DNA from: a virus
Direction: 5' to 3' (one strand)
IMG/VR virus record: IMGVR_UViG_3300036715_002603
Span: 1 to 20,856 of that record
Length of the DNA: 20,856 bases
Numbering within the stretch: position 1 is the stretch's first letter; every line of letters begins with the position of its first letter. Under the pieces are notes generated by a model, which was given only the letters and a program-made list of their open reading frames with translations, was not told the DNA's origin and did no database searches. Positions 7,898-15,878 of this stretch are shown in pieces. The position numbers and the translations under genes are program-made.

Positions 7898-10800
7898 TCT
7901 TTTCAACTATTGCAGTAGGGCTATCTGCCTTTGCCTCAGCTGCGGCGGGAGCCACTATCACAATTACAGGTCTCCAGGTAGCAACTTTTCTTGGGTCTGT
8001 TGCCTGGCAGCAATACCGGCAGAAAAAACTTGCCACTGAAATGGATAAGAGAAAACAGGTAGAAGTTGCCGTTCAAGGTGAACCTTTCTATTTGCCTCTA
8101 GTTTATGGACGTGGCAAGGTTGCTGGGGGGGTTACCTCAGTAAAACTCAGCAAGTACTTTAACTACGCACCAGGAACTAGTGACCCCCGGATCAATCGCT
8201 ACACTAATGGCAATGCACTCAATGCAAGCCATATCAGTTTTAATCACCCTTATTTGTTTTCTCAGCAAGCTATTTGCTACGGTGGAATCAATAGAATTGT
8301 TGATATCGAAGTCGATGGGAAAAACTGGGATCATGAAACACTAAAGTTTGGTCAGCAAATCAATGTTTACCTTGATGGTAACATTGCTGACCCAATGGCT
8401 ACCGCTAACTCTTTTCCTTCAACTAACATCTTTTCCAACACTTGCTACAGCTCTAGTGCCTACGAATTAAACCGGGACTCTTACCAGTACAATGGTAATC
8501 CTTCTTTGTCTTTTTATGTTGAAGGTATGATGATCTATGAGGTAATGAAGTCAGGCGCTACCTACTACTTGTCAGACACAAAAACTTATTCTAACAATCC
8601 AGCAAGAGTTTTGCTGGACTACCTAACTAATCCTGTTTATGGCCGAGGGCTAGACCTCAGTGAAATTGATCTTAAAAGCTTCTACAATGCTCAAAAGATT
8701 TGTAATACTGTGGTAATTCCCGCCGTTGCTACCGATGGTAAGATTTTTGGTCGTAGACCCGACGAAGAAGATGAAGATGGCAACACCATAGCTCAGCCAC
8801 CTAGTCCTGATCGTCCTTTGCCTTTGTACGAGTGTAATATGGTTGTTGACACCGAGCGGTCGATCAGAGACAATATTGAACTAATTCTAGAAACAATGAG
8901 TGAAGCCGAGTTGATTTGGTCATCAGGCACCTATAAACTCTCGCTGATGTACCCTACCAACGAAGCAAAACAATCTGCCCTGGTTGTTCTGGAAATCAAC
9001 AACGACAACCTTGTTAGAGATACTATTACCTTGACCTGGCCTGACTCTAGCACTCGCTACGCTCAAGTCACTGCTTCCTTTAAGAACGAGAATGAAAATT
9101 TTAAGGATGATGTAAAAACTTGGCCAGAAACCTATTCGACTGTCTACAACACTTATGTAACAGAAGACAGCGGACAGGTTCTTAAAACAGAAGTTTACTT
9201 GCCGGGAACTACAGACCCTTACCATGCTAAGGCCAAGGCCGAGCAAATGGTCAGAACTTCAAGAAACTCTTACTCCATAGCCTTTAAGGCAAGAGGGGAA
9301 GCAACTCTTCTTGAACCAGGCGATCTTGTTCTTATCAATGATCGAAATACCTATGTGAACGGTGAGATCTTCAAAATCAAGTCTGTAAAACTCAATGAGG
9401 ACTTTACAGCAAACCTTGAGGCTGACTACCATAGCTACACTAACTATGCCTTCAATGCCCCTGACGATGTCGCCTATGTCAAGAAAATAACTTACTACGA
9501 CGGGGTTAAAAATCCCAGGAATGTGACTGTTTCTCTTGGTGCTGAAACTAAAGATCCTAATAGAACTATGAAAATTAGTTGGGATAGCCCAATTACTCAG
9601 ACTCCGAGCAGTTATATTGTTGATTACTATATTGACAATTCTTACTTTGACTCTGGTCTTGGATTGTGGGTTGTTGATCCGGATACTACTTACTTGCCAC
9701 TGGGAACAACTACCGCTCAGAGCTATAGCATCACTGGTCTTGAAACTGGGACTTATGTCTTCAGAGTCCGTTCTATTTCTCAACTTGGTAGACTGTCCTC
9801 AGGTGTAGTGACTCGTTACACTTACCTTGACAACACTCCTCCGGAGCCGTCAATTCCTACTGTTACAGAAGAGCTTTACTACCTCAATGAAGCAGCAGGA
9901 GTTAAATCAAGACTTGTTGTTTCTTGGAATGCAAATCCTTCTTCAGGAGTTGTTATTACTTCCAGATACGCAGTAAGCTATCGTTTGTCAACAGCAGTTG
10001 ACTGGATCTTTGTTGGTGAAACTTCTGGCACAAGTATTCGTATTGATGATGTGTTGGCTGGCTCATATGTTGTTAGACTTAACGCCATAGGTCGTAATGG
10101 ATACATTTCAGACTATGTCTACCGTGAGTTTGTTGCTCTTGGGTTGACAGCCCTGCCAGCAGACCCAACTAACCTGACTTTGTCCAACGGGGCCAGCGGG
10201 CAGACTATTTTGTCCTGGGATCCAACTCCTGACATTGATGTTGCCTACGGTGGGCTTGTGCTTATAAGACTGCACCCAGCAATTGACGGGTCGGCCACTT
10301 GGGAAGCTGCGACAGAAGTAACATCTAAGGTTCCGGGTAGCATGATTACCTACTCAGTGCCAACAATGATTGGGACTTACTTTATCAAGTTTATAGACTC
10401 TACCGGCCAGCAGTCAGCTAACTTTGCTAGTGTTGTGAACAAGTATGGTGGTTTTAACTACACTGTTGTTACAAACACAGTTATACCAAACACCTATACT
10501 GGTCTCAAGACAAGATGTTCTGTTATCTCTGGTGTTCTTACCCAAGATACTGGAACGACTAATATGTCGTACTACTATGCAAGTAACCCTATTGATATCA
10601 ATGAAGTAGTGGATGTCCGTATAACTCCACAGTATGTTGCTAGTTGTACTACTCGTGGCACACTGGTTTCCGACTATTCAGACATCAGCTCCATGACTTC
10701 CTTTAGTGGGCCTGTGGGCTCTGGTTATGTTAGGTTCTATGTTTCTTATTCAGAGGACAACATCACCTTCACTCCTTACTCGCTCATTACTTCGGCTACT

Positions 10801-11145
10801 CTAACAGGTAGGTATTTCAAAATCAGAGTTAATGCTAATACCGCAGACTCAAACTCTTTCTTCCAGTTTACCTCTCTAAGTTTGATAATTGATATCAAGA
10901 ACAAGAACTACAGAGGAAACACAACCACAAGCAGCTCAGCAGATACTGTAGTGACTTTCCCGACTCCTTTTTATGGAGGCATTTCTGGGACAGTTGTGCC
11001 TACAGTTGCAGTAACCCCTGTTGGTGGTTCTTCTGGCGACAACGTTGTTGTTGTTGCTCGTAGTAAGACGAGTTTTACTGTCTCTGTATACAACGCAGGG
11101 GCACGAGTCGTTCGCGACATCGATTGGCATGCATCAGGAATTTAA
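7894..11145 (+). CDS. Central tail hub / tip attachment protein (lambda gpJ-like)
   Basis: This encodes 1083 residues, start ATG 7894 overlapping the previous stop. Residues 1-40 are hydrophobic, then FYLPLVYGRGKVAGGVTSVK matches the opening of gpJ-type hubs (YGxGrvaG). The middle contains the hub fold (YLTNPVYGRGLDLSEIDL; DNIELILETMSEAELIWSSG). Three fibronectin type III-like domains lie at about 540-648, 650-750 and 750-845. The C-terminus (VTFPTPFYGG to DWHASGI) resembles the beta-rich end of many phage hubs and fibres. It should form the tail tip, bind receptor or fibre, and open during infection. It is close to lambda gpJ in length. Confidence 0.88.
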   Translation: MIFSTIAVGLSAFASAAAGATITITGLQVATFLGSVAWQQYRQKKLATEMDKRKQVEVAVQGEPFYLPLVYGRGKVAGGVTSVKLSKYFNYAPGTSDPRINRYTNGNALNASHISFNHPYLFSQQAICYGGINRIVDIEVDGKNWDHETLKFGQQINVYLDGNIADPMATANSFPSTNIFSNTCYSSSAYELNRDSYQYNGNPSLSFYVEGMMIYEVMKSGATYYLSDTKTYSNNPARVLLDYLTNPVYGRGLDLSEIDLKSFYNAQKICNTVVIPAVATDGKIFGRRPDEEDEDGNTIAQPPSPDRPLPLYECNMVVDTERSIRDNIELILETMSEAELIWSSGTYKLSLMYPTNEAKQSALVVLEINNDNLVRDTITLTWPDSSTRYAQVTASFKNENENFKDDVKTWPETYSTVYNTYVTEDSGQVLKTEVYLPGTTDPYHAKAKAEQMVRTSRNSYSIAFKARGEATLLEPGDLVLINDRNTYVNGEIFKIKSVKLNEDFTANLEADYHSYTNYAFNAPDDVAYVKKITYYDGVKNPRNVTVSLGAETKDPNRTMKISWDSPITQTPSSYIVDYYIDNSYFDSGLGLWVVDPDTTYLPLGTTTAQSYSITGLETGTYVFRVRSISQLGRLSSGVVTRYTYLDNTPPEPSIPTVTEELYYLNEAAGVKSRLVVSWNANPSSGVVITSRYAVSYRLSTAVDWIFVGETSGTSIRIDDVLAGSYVVRLNAIGRNGYISDYVYREFVALGLTALPADPTNLTLSNGASGQTILSWDPTPDIDVAYGGLVLIRLHPAIDGSATWEAATEVTSKVPGSMITYSVPTMIGTYFIKFIDSTGQQSANFASVVNKYGGFNYTVVTNTVIPNTYTGLKTRCSVISGVLTQDTGTTNMSYYYASNPIDINEVVDVRITPQYVASCTTRGTLVSDYSDISSMTSFSGPVGSGYVRFYVSYSEDNITFTPYSLITSATLTGRYFKIRVNANTADSNSFFQFTSLSLIIDIKNKNYRGNTTTSSSADTVVTFPTPFYGGISGTVVPTVAVTPVGGSSGDNVVVVARSKTSFTVSVYNAGARVVRDIDWHASGI

Positions 11146-11148
11146 ACA

Positions 11149-11973
11149 ATGACCCAAGCTTCTCTAGTGGTGGCTGCTACGCAATCGGGGACCGCCTTCA
11201 CGGCGGCCCTCAATGCGGCCTTGGCAGCTGTCAACTCTTGTCATGAAGGTTCCACTGCTCCTACACAAGACGTAGTGAATGGTAAACTTTGGATTGACTC
11301 TTCCGCTAGCACTAAGGTGCTCAATATTTACTGGTCTGGTGCCTGGAGACCTGTGCTGACTTACTCAGGCGGTGTTATTACCCTTGCAACAGGCATCAGC
11401 CTTGCAGGACTAGCATCAACAGTAACAGAGCTAAACTACGTAGACAACGTTACTGGACCCATCCAAACTCAGTTGAATGGAAAACAGGCTTCCTCCACAA
11501 TTCTTTCAAACATTGCTGCAATTCTCTCAGGTACTACTGGCTTCTTGACAAAGACAGGGCCTAATAGCGTTGCTGCGAGGAGCATTACCGCGGGAACGGG
11601 TATTACTATTACCAATCCAAAAGGTATTGCGGGTGATGTTGTAATTTCTTCATCTTCTAGCTTTTCTAAGTTTTATGTCTCTAGCCCTACAGTCTTCAAC
11701 TATAGTACCAGCTACACTTTTGCTCACGGGCTTGGTGATGTACCCTTGCTGCTGAATGGTAGTTTTATTTGTAAAATAGGAACCTATGGTTTTACAGTTG
11801 GTACCGAAGTTCAGTTTCACCTTACTACCTTGACTTTTGGTATGTTTGCAGACGACACTAACATTTATCTAAAACTTTCTGCTACTTACCCAGCAACTAC
11901 CTACGCACCAGCTGGTAGCACAATGGGCTTTGATAAGAACTACTGGAACTTGATTGTGAGGGCTTGGCTGTAA
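11149..11973 (+). CDS. Tail fibre protein, probable receptor-binding
   Basis: This encodes 274 residues, starting three bases after the hub stop. The N-terminal section has the common fibre module with NGKLWIDSS followed by IYWSGAWRPVLTYSG. A short helical stalk-like segment (ASTVTELNYVDNVTGPIQTQ) then matches a repeat unit seen in many trimeric tail fibres. The remaining C-terminal 150 residues are Ser/Thr/Gly-rich beta sequence and probably carry receptor specificity. I see no autochaperone or enzyme motif. The stop overlaps the next start (TAATG). Fibre identity is strong from the stalk motif; the receptor cannot be predicted. Confidence 0.75.
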   Translation: MTQASLVVAATQSGTAFTAALNAALAAVNSCHEGSTAPTQDVVNGKLWIDSSASTKVLNIYWSGAWRPVLTYSGGVITLATGISLAGLASTVTELNYVDNVTGPIQTQLNGKQASSTILSNIAAILSGTTGFLTKTGPNSVAARSITAGTGITITNPKGIAGDVVISSSSSFSKFYVSSPTVFNYSTSYTFAHGLGDVPLLLNGSFICKIGTYGFTVGTEVQFHLTTLTFGMFADDTNIYLKLSATYPATTYAPAGSTMGFDKNYWNLIVRAWL

Positions 11974-12386
11974 TGTCAGTTAAATTTTATAAAGATGACC
12001 AAGGCAACTTGCTCGGAGCCTTTATTGACGGGGCCGAACCACCTGAAGGAGCAATTGAAGTCCCTGAACCTGTTGGAGATCAAGTCTGGTCCACTTCTGG
12101 TTGGGTCAACTCAGGCGCGCCTGTTACCTCTTTACAACACAAGGTAAAAAAAGTAGACTTTGTCAAGACACTTTTCTACAACGCGCTAATTTCCCGAGAA
12201 GTAGCTTACTCTCTTGTTCTGAACGGCTATAGCTCAACTAACCCAGACCCAACTACTTGTTTTGAAAATGAAATAGAATGGTTTGTGTTGTCTGAAGTAG
12301 ACTGCACCTCTGCGTTGTTTGATGACGTAATTGAAAGTCTTTCTCTTGACAAACAAACAGTCTTGACTGTTCTAGGAGTCAGCTAA
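11973..12386 (+). CDS. Small tail-fibre-associated protein
   Basis: This encodes 137 residues from ATG 11973, which overlaps the fibre stop (TAATG). A longer frame from TTG 11964 adds only three residues and is less likely. The N-terminus (KFYKDDQGNLLGAFIDG, then AIEVPEPVGDQVWSTSGW) resembles the opening of phage tail fibre assembly or fibre-linked proteins, which often start with a short strand pattern about position and value. The C-terminal half is acidic and helical. A fibre chaperone or a short accessory fibre is likely, inferred mainly from position. I did not recognise a catalytic motif. Confidence 0.5.
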   Translation: MSVKFYKDDQGNLLGAFIDGAEPPEGAIEVPEPVGDQVWSTSGWVNSGAPVTSLQHKVKKVDFVKTLFYNALISREVAYSLVLNGYSSTNPDPTTCFENEIEWFVLSEVDCTSALFDDVIESLSLDKQTVLTVLGVS

Positions 12387-12859
12387 TGCCTTACACACTG
12401 AGTACTCGTTCACTAGAAAACCTTCGTGGAGTTGATCCTCGTATGATTGATCTTGTAAAGTACGCTTTGTCTGTTAGCACTCAAGATTTTGGTGTTACTG
12501 ATGTAGCCTACCGAACAGCAGCCTATCAAAACCAGTTGTTTAAACGAGGCTTGTCACAATTGGATGGCTACAACAAAAAATCTAACCATCAATCAGGTAG
12601 AGCAGTTGATCTAACTCCCTACGTAGCAGGCTCAGGCTTTGACGTAAACTCTATTCCGAGGCAGTTGACCATTGCTGTCGCCATGTCTCTGGCAGCTAAA
12701 CACCTTGATCTCGGTTTGATTTGGGGTGGTAACTGGTACGAAGACATGAGAGACTATGGCTCTTCTCTTTCGGATATCAAGGCAGCACCTCTACGTTACA
12801 ACTTGAAACATCCTGGTTCTGACTTTAATGATTGGCCACATTTTGAGTTGATTAAATGA
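12386..12859 (+). CDS. Endolysin: L-alanyl-D-glutamate endopeptidase, peptidase M15 family
   Basis: This encodes 157 residues, start ATG 12386 overlapping the preceding stop. The zinc peptidase signature is visible: SNHQSGRAVDLTP gives His68 and Asp75 as ligands, and DWPHFEL gives His152, with LIWGGNW before it. These motifs match the M15/VanY-like endolysins such as that of phage T5, which cut the L-Ala-D-Glu bond of peptidoglycan stems. There is no signal peptide or cell-wall-binding domain, so export would need the holin-like protein next to it. It begins the lysis cassette and is a standard length for single-domain M15 endolysins. Bond specificity is inferred from the family. Confidence 0.9.
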   Translation: MPYTLSTRSLENLRGVDPRMIDLVKYALSVSTQDFGVTDVAYRTAAYQNQLFKRGLSQLDGYNKKSNHQSGRAVDLTPYVAGSGFDVNSIPRQLTIAVAMSLAAKHLDLGLIWGGNWYEDMRDYGSSLSDIKAAPLRYNLKHPGSDFNDWPHFELIK

Positions 12860-13023
12860 AAACTTGGAAACGTGAAATTGCATCGGTACTCCTCTTGACT
12901 CTTGGAGTACTGCTCTGGTATAATCACCTAGAGGCCTTGAAAATCGTTGCTTGGCCCTTTACAACCTTTGCTGGTGCTGCTTTTGGAGCTGACTGGTGGA
13001 CTAAACAGGAAAAGAAGCAATGA
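12856..13023 (+). CDS. Small holin-like membrane protein (55 residues)
   Basis: The frame atg-aaa-act-tgg starts at 12856, overlapping the endolysin stop by four bases (ATGA), and ends at TGA 13021-13023. The 55-residue product has a basic N-terminus (MKTWKRE), a first hydrophobic stretch (residues 8-22, IASVLLLTLGVLLWY) and a second (about 27-45, rich in Ala, Phe and Trp), then a charged tail (KQEKKQ). Two membrane segments with both ends inside are typical of small class II holins, and its place right after the endolysin supports that role. It could instead be an antiholin. It contains a promoter-like sequence (12895-12924). Confidence 0.72.
   Translation: MKTWKREIASVLLLTLGVLLWYNHLEALKIVAWPFTTFAGAAFGADWWTKQEKKQ
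12895..12924 (+). promoter_or_regulatory. Sigma-70-like promoter inside the holin-like gene
   Basis: TTGACT (12895-12900), an 18-base spacer and a perfect TATAAT (12919-12924) preceded by TG at 12916-12917 form an extended -10 promoter. Transcription would start near 12931 and cover the small membrane protein and the lipoprotein. Because the bases also code for Leu/Trp/Tyr residues of the holin, coincidence remains possible. Confidence 0.4.
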
Positions 13024-13217
13024 TTAATTTTGTGTCTATTTTGTCTGCAATTGTAGATAGTCTCTACAAGTTGCTTAGTATTTTTGCCTCTGCAAAGGCT
13101 GACAAGACCAAGGAGAGAATCAATGAAGCTACTAGTGTTCCTAACAGTACTGCCGTTGCTCTTGAGCGCCTGCGAGCAAGGCAAGCCGCTCGTAAAAATA
13201 AGCCCGGTAGTAACTGA
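13020..13217 (+). CDS. Small membrane protein, candidate inner-membrane spanin (Rz-like)
   Basis: This encodes 65 residues starting at ATG 13020, overlapping the holin stop (ATGA). One hydrophobic stretch (residues 3-24) is followed by a charged helix (AKADKTKERINEAT, ERLRARQAARKNK). The lipoprotein gene starts inside it in the +1 frame, the usual layout for Rz/Rz1 spanin pairs. At 65 residues it is short for an i-spanin (lambda Rz is 153), so the periplasmic reach would be small. A second holin or an antiholin is possible. Spanin role is inferred from overlap with the lipoprotein. Confidence 0.55.
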   Translation: MINFVSILSAIVDSLYKLLSIFASAKADKTKERINEATSVPNSTAVALERLRARQAARKNKPGSN

Positions 13218-13344
13218 ACGTGGTGTTTGTGACGGATTGTCACCCTTGATTGACAACTTGAATGACGCTCTCCTGGTAGATGGAGGCCCTGTGTCTGTTG
13301 TTGCTGGAGAGAAACTAATCTCCGGTTTTGATGCTGGTTGTTGA
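13123..13344 (+). CDS. Rz1-like outer-membrane spanin lipoprotein
   Basis: This encodes 73 residues from ATG 13123, chosen because AAGGAGAG at 13110-13117 is a strong ribosome site; the longer frame from TTG 13084 has no such site. The signal is a lipoprotein type: MKLLVFLTVLPLLLSAC with a lipobox (LSAC) and lipidated Cys17. The mature part is about 57 residues and ends LLVDGGPVSVVAGEKLISG before a Cys. The overlap with the preceding membrane gene in another frame (13123-13217) is the classic spanin arrangement, in which fusion of inner and outer membranes completes lysis. It implies a Gram-negative host. Confidence 0.78.
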   Translation: MKLLVFLTVLPLLLSACEQGKPLVKISPVVTERGVCDGLSPLIDNLNDALLVDGGPVSVVAGEKLISGFDAGC

Positions 13345-13348
13345 TCAG

Positions 13349-13404
13349 AAAAAAAAAAGAAAGTGGACCCCTCCGGCGTAATGCCAGAAGGGTCCTTTTT
13401 TTTT
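13349..13404. terminator. Bidirectional intrinsic terminator between converging operons
   Basis: A 13-position stem (GGACCCCTCCGGC 13365-13377 with 13383-13395, two C-A mismatches) has a GTAAT loop. It is followed by nine Ts (13396-13404) on the + strand. On the - strand the upstream A-run (13349-13358) gives a T-run. It sits directly after the lipoprotein stop and overlaps the stop of the 13403-14278 gene, so it should end both transcripts. Confidence 0.9.
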
Positions 13405-14278
13405 AGAACTCCTCGCCGGGGTTCAGTACAATATTGTTGGCTGCAGGCACATCAGCCATATGGACCGGGCCTTCTTCTTGTGCGCCAATCCCTGCATTCC
13501 AGAAATCATCTGCAGGAGCAGGGTCAGTGGCAGCTTTCCACTTTATTGGTCCTCCTGGAAACTTCTTGGGGCTAGCAGATGCAAGCTTCACCTCTTCCAG
13601 GTGAAAGTCAAAGTTTATAGCTTCTCGCAGAAAAGCTCGGCGAGCCCCATACTCGTTGTAGTCCAATAACTTTGAGCACCAAAAATAGAATCCATTCTTG
13701 GTGGCTTTCCAGTCAAAGGCTTCATACAACTCGTACAAAGGTTTGTTGACGATGTAGTCAATCCTTTCTTGTTGTGTCAAACCTGTGACCCCCAGGGTTT
13801 TCAATCCCTCGAGATCTACAATTGCCATTGGCAGGTAGGTTGGCAGCAGATTGATTACCACTTGCATCGCATCTACCATCTGAGATAGTATTTCAGGGTA
13901 ATCTGTTTCCGAGGGCAAGTAGTCAGTTAGTGCTCCGCTATCTACAAAGCTAGGAGCGCCTTTCCGCACTACCTGCACATAGAACTTGAAGTGTTGGGCC
14001 TTGAGAGCACGCAGCACCATACTTCGGGGGGACTCACTGAGCCCTACTTGAACTGACAATTGTGCTGCGTAGTTCAGAAACATTTTCAGATCAGTACAAA
14101 CTTCCGCAAATTGTTCCGGTTCAATTCTGCGGCCAAAGTGAGCATCGTAATACTCAGCGCTCTCCTTTGCAGCCTTGATACAATCCACTTCACGACCAGC
14201 CTTGATCTTGCTTGAAAATGGTGAACCGAGGTATCGCAGAGGTGTCAGGGCCGCCATAATTTCGTAGCTTTTACTCAT
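13403..14278 (-). CDS. Unknown protein at the end of the amidoligase cluster (291 residues)
   Basis: This encodes 291 residues. ATG at 14278 overlaps the stop of the ATP-grasp gene (ATGA), and the stop TAA lies inside the terminator T-run. The protein looks mainly helical (EYYDAHFGRRIEPEQFAEVC, FFLREAINFDFHLEEVKL-like stretches), with a Pro/Ala/Gly-rich low-complexity C-terminal tail (DPAPADDFWNAGIGA). I see no catalytic motif, signal peptide or membrane segment and recognise no family. It is the last gene of the leftward transcript, so it probably works with the ligase genes, for example as carrier, substrate or target-binding partner; that is inference from coupling alone. Confidence 0.8.
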   Translation of the reverse strand: MSKSYEIMAALTPLRYLGSPFSSKIKAGREVDCIKAAKESAEYYDAHFGRRIEPEQFAEVCTDLKMFLNYAAQLSVQVGLSESPRSMVLRALKAQHFKFYVQVVRKGAPSFVDSGALTDYLPSETDYPEILSQMVDAMQVVINLLPTYLPMAIVDLEGLKTLGVTGLTQQERIDYIVNKPLYELYEAFDWKATKNGFYFWCSKLLDYNEYGARRAFLREAINFDFHLEEVKLASASPKKFPGGPIKWKAATDPAPADDFWNAGIGAQEEGPVHMADVPAANNIVLNPGEEF

Positions 14279-15048
14279 ACAGCAATTGCTCCAATCATGG
14301 TAATATAGTCATTCACCGTGGTCCCCGACAAGCCAGGGGCGGTGTTTGCTTCAAGAACAAAAGGTTGTTTTTTCCTCTCATTGTAGATAATGTCAAAGGC
14401 TCCAAAGTCAAGACCAGAAGCCTTGGCTGCCTTGGACGCTTCTTCAAGAACATTCGGGGGAACATCAATGTCATTTCGAGCAAAGATGAAACCATTGTCA
14501 TGGTTCCGAATCTTGAAGTTCACCTTGTCCTCAGGGATGTCCATGTCCCTCTTTTTTTGTTGAATCGAGAACACGGTGCCATCACCCTTGGTGTGGATGC
14601 GGTATTCATGCCGCTTGGGAATATACTCCACCAACAGCGTTCCAGGAGCAATTGCATCGAGCTCTTCCTTGCTGTTCACAACAACAATACCAACACCGCT
14701 GTGCCCATTCAACACAGTGCGAGCAAACACCATCTTTGCTCCTGTATCAAAATAGGAACGAGCAACTTCCTTGTCAGTCGTGAAGCGAGGAATAGAAACC
14801 CCTGCAGCTGCCATGTCTTCAAAGAAGGTCTTCTTGTTGGTAGCTCGGGAAGTCTTGTTGGGGTGGTTGATGACCTTCACCCCTGTTCCTTCCCAGTGAG
14901 CAGGCAGCGAGCTGGAGCCCCAGTTCAGAACAAGCTTCTTGGCACTCGGTTTGAACTTGGAGCCTTCAAGACGAATCAAGAGACTCTCTGTGCCCTTGGC
15001 TAGCGCGAGAGCAGACTTGGAACCGGCTTTGTAGGGAAGAATGTACAT
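14275..15048 (-). CDS. ATP-grasp amide ligase (RimK/D-Ala-D-Ala-ligase-like)
   Basis: This encodes 257 residues from ATG 15048, chosen because GGAG lies 9 bases upstream and the ATG overlaps the amidoligase stop (TAATG). ATP-grasp motifs are in order: NKKTFF (71-76), the glycine-rich loop FARTVLNGHSGVGIVVV (108-124), LLVEYIPKRHEYRIH (138-152), QQKKR (163-167), DFGAFDIIYN (214-223, Asp219) and FVLEANTAPGL (230-240, Glu233 and Asn235 as Mg/ATP ligands). The enzyme should activate a carboxylate as acyl-phosphate and join it to an amine, making a peptide-type bond. It is short (257 residues), close to a bare catalytic core. The substrate is unknown. Neighbouring ligases and glutaminases suggest a shared pathway. 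Confidence 0.9.
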   Translation of the reverse strand: MYILPYKAGSKSALALAKGTESLLIRLEGSKFKPSAKKLVLNWGSSSLPAHWEGTGVKVINHPNKTSRATNKKTFFEDMAAAGVSIPRFTTDKEVARSYFDTGAKMVFARTVLNGHSGVGIVVVNSKEELDAIAPGTLLVEYIPKRHEYRIHTKGDGTVFSIQQKKRDMDIPEDKVNFKIRNHDNGFIFARNDIDVPPNVLEEASKAAKASGLDFGAFDIIYNERKKQPFVLEANTAPGLSGTTVNDYITMIGAIAV

Positions 15049-15878
15049 TATTTGGTGCTCCATTTTTTCAGATAGATCCAGAACTGGTGAAGGTAGATAC
15101 AACCACGAATTTTGTCTTCAAAATTGGGTTGTTTGGTGATCTTCGGAGCATACGCCCCAAACACCGTATTGGCAACGGTTTCAAAGCCAATGGCTGAGAA
15201 GCTGTCAATGACCTCCTGTGGGTTGTTGAATCGCTTCGCCCCCTGGACCAGGCACTCAATGATGTCAATCCAAGTCAGTATGGGGGCTGCTGTGACGGGA
15301 GTGCGCAAGGCTCGGAATTCAATCGAACCAAACTTCTTCACCGAGTACAAGTTAAGCGCGGAGTAGCGCATGTCTTGGTTGTTGAACAGCATTGCTTCGA
15401 AGGTTTCACTCTGCAAACACTGATACAAACCATGAGGAATGTACCCGGCTTCCTTTGCGTCAAGGCAAAAGAGATTGCCCTTTCGTTCTTCTCCCAGGAA
15501 AACAAAGAGCGTGTCTTCAAACAAGTAGTACAACGACAAGAAAGTAAACAGCTCCTGAACTGTCCACGATTGAACGTTGTAGTGTATGTGTACACCAGCT
15601 CTCATCGAATCGTTGACTGTTCCGATTTTGTCGTAGAGTCTGACAACTTCCTTCTTTGCCTTCAATGCATCAGGAAAAACGCCTGACACGTACTCCATGG
15701 AATGACCCCGCAAAGAGCCATCGGGTTTGGAATTCCACCACGCGTTGTCAGGATCAACCCCCGCCACCATTTCAGGGAAAGGTGCAGGACCTTCAACTTC
15801 AACCTCAACACCATAGAGTTCTTTTCGGATGGTGTGACGATAGTGCGTGCCAAGCACCTTAGAAAGAAATACGCTCAT
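15048..15878 (-). CDS. Amidoligase_2 family ligase (glutamine-synthetase-like)
   Basis: This encodes 276 residues from ATG 15878, with GGAGGA just upstream on the - strand. It overlaps the end of the preceding 201-residue protein by 20 bases. Family motifs appear in order: GVEVEVEG (23-30) with metal-binding acidic residues; KPDGSLRG then MEYVSG (51-66); RAGVHIHYN (93-101); and RYSALNLYSVKKFGSIEFRA (171-190) with the conserved ATP/metal residues. These fit the GS-like COOH-NH2 ligase superfamily, which forms amide bonds through an acyl-phosphate. Enzymes of this kind make gamma-glutamyl or isopeptide links in bacterial surface polymers and peptide metabolites. The particular substrate is unknown. 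The full motif set suggests an active enzyme. Confidence 0.88.
   Translation of the reverse strand: MSVFLSKVLGTHYRHTIRKELYGVEVEVEGPAPFPEMVAGVDPDNAWWNSKPDGSLRGHSMEYVSGVFPDALKAKKEVVRLYDKIGTVNDSMRAGVHIHYNVQSWTVQELFTFLSLYYLFEDTLFVFLGEERKGNLFCLDAKEAGYIPHGLYQCLQSETFEAMLFNNQDMRYSALNLYSVKKFGSIEFRALRTPVTAAPILTWIDIIECLVQGAKRFNNPQEVIDSFSAIGFETVANTVFGAYAPKITKQPNFEDKIRGCIYLHQFWIYLKKWSTK

Noticed and set aside
13084-13122. Earlier in-frame start for the lipoprotein at TTG 13084
   Set aside because: It would put 13 residues ahead of a complete lipoprotein signal, and the strong ribosome site is at 13110-13117.
14365-15003. 212-codon open frame on the + strand
   Set aside because: It is antisense to the ATP-grasp gene, whose motifs are intact in the other strand; no family resemblance.
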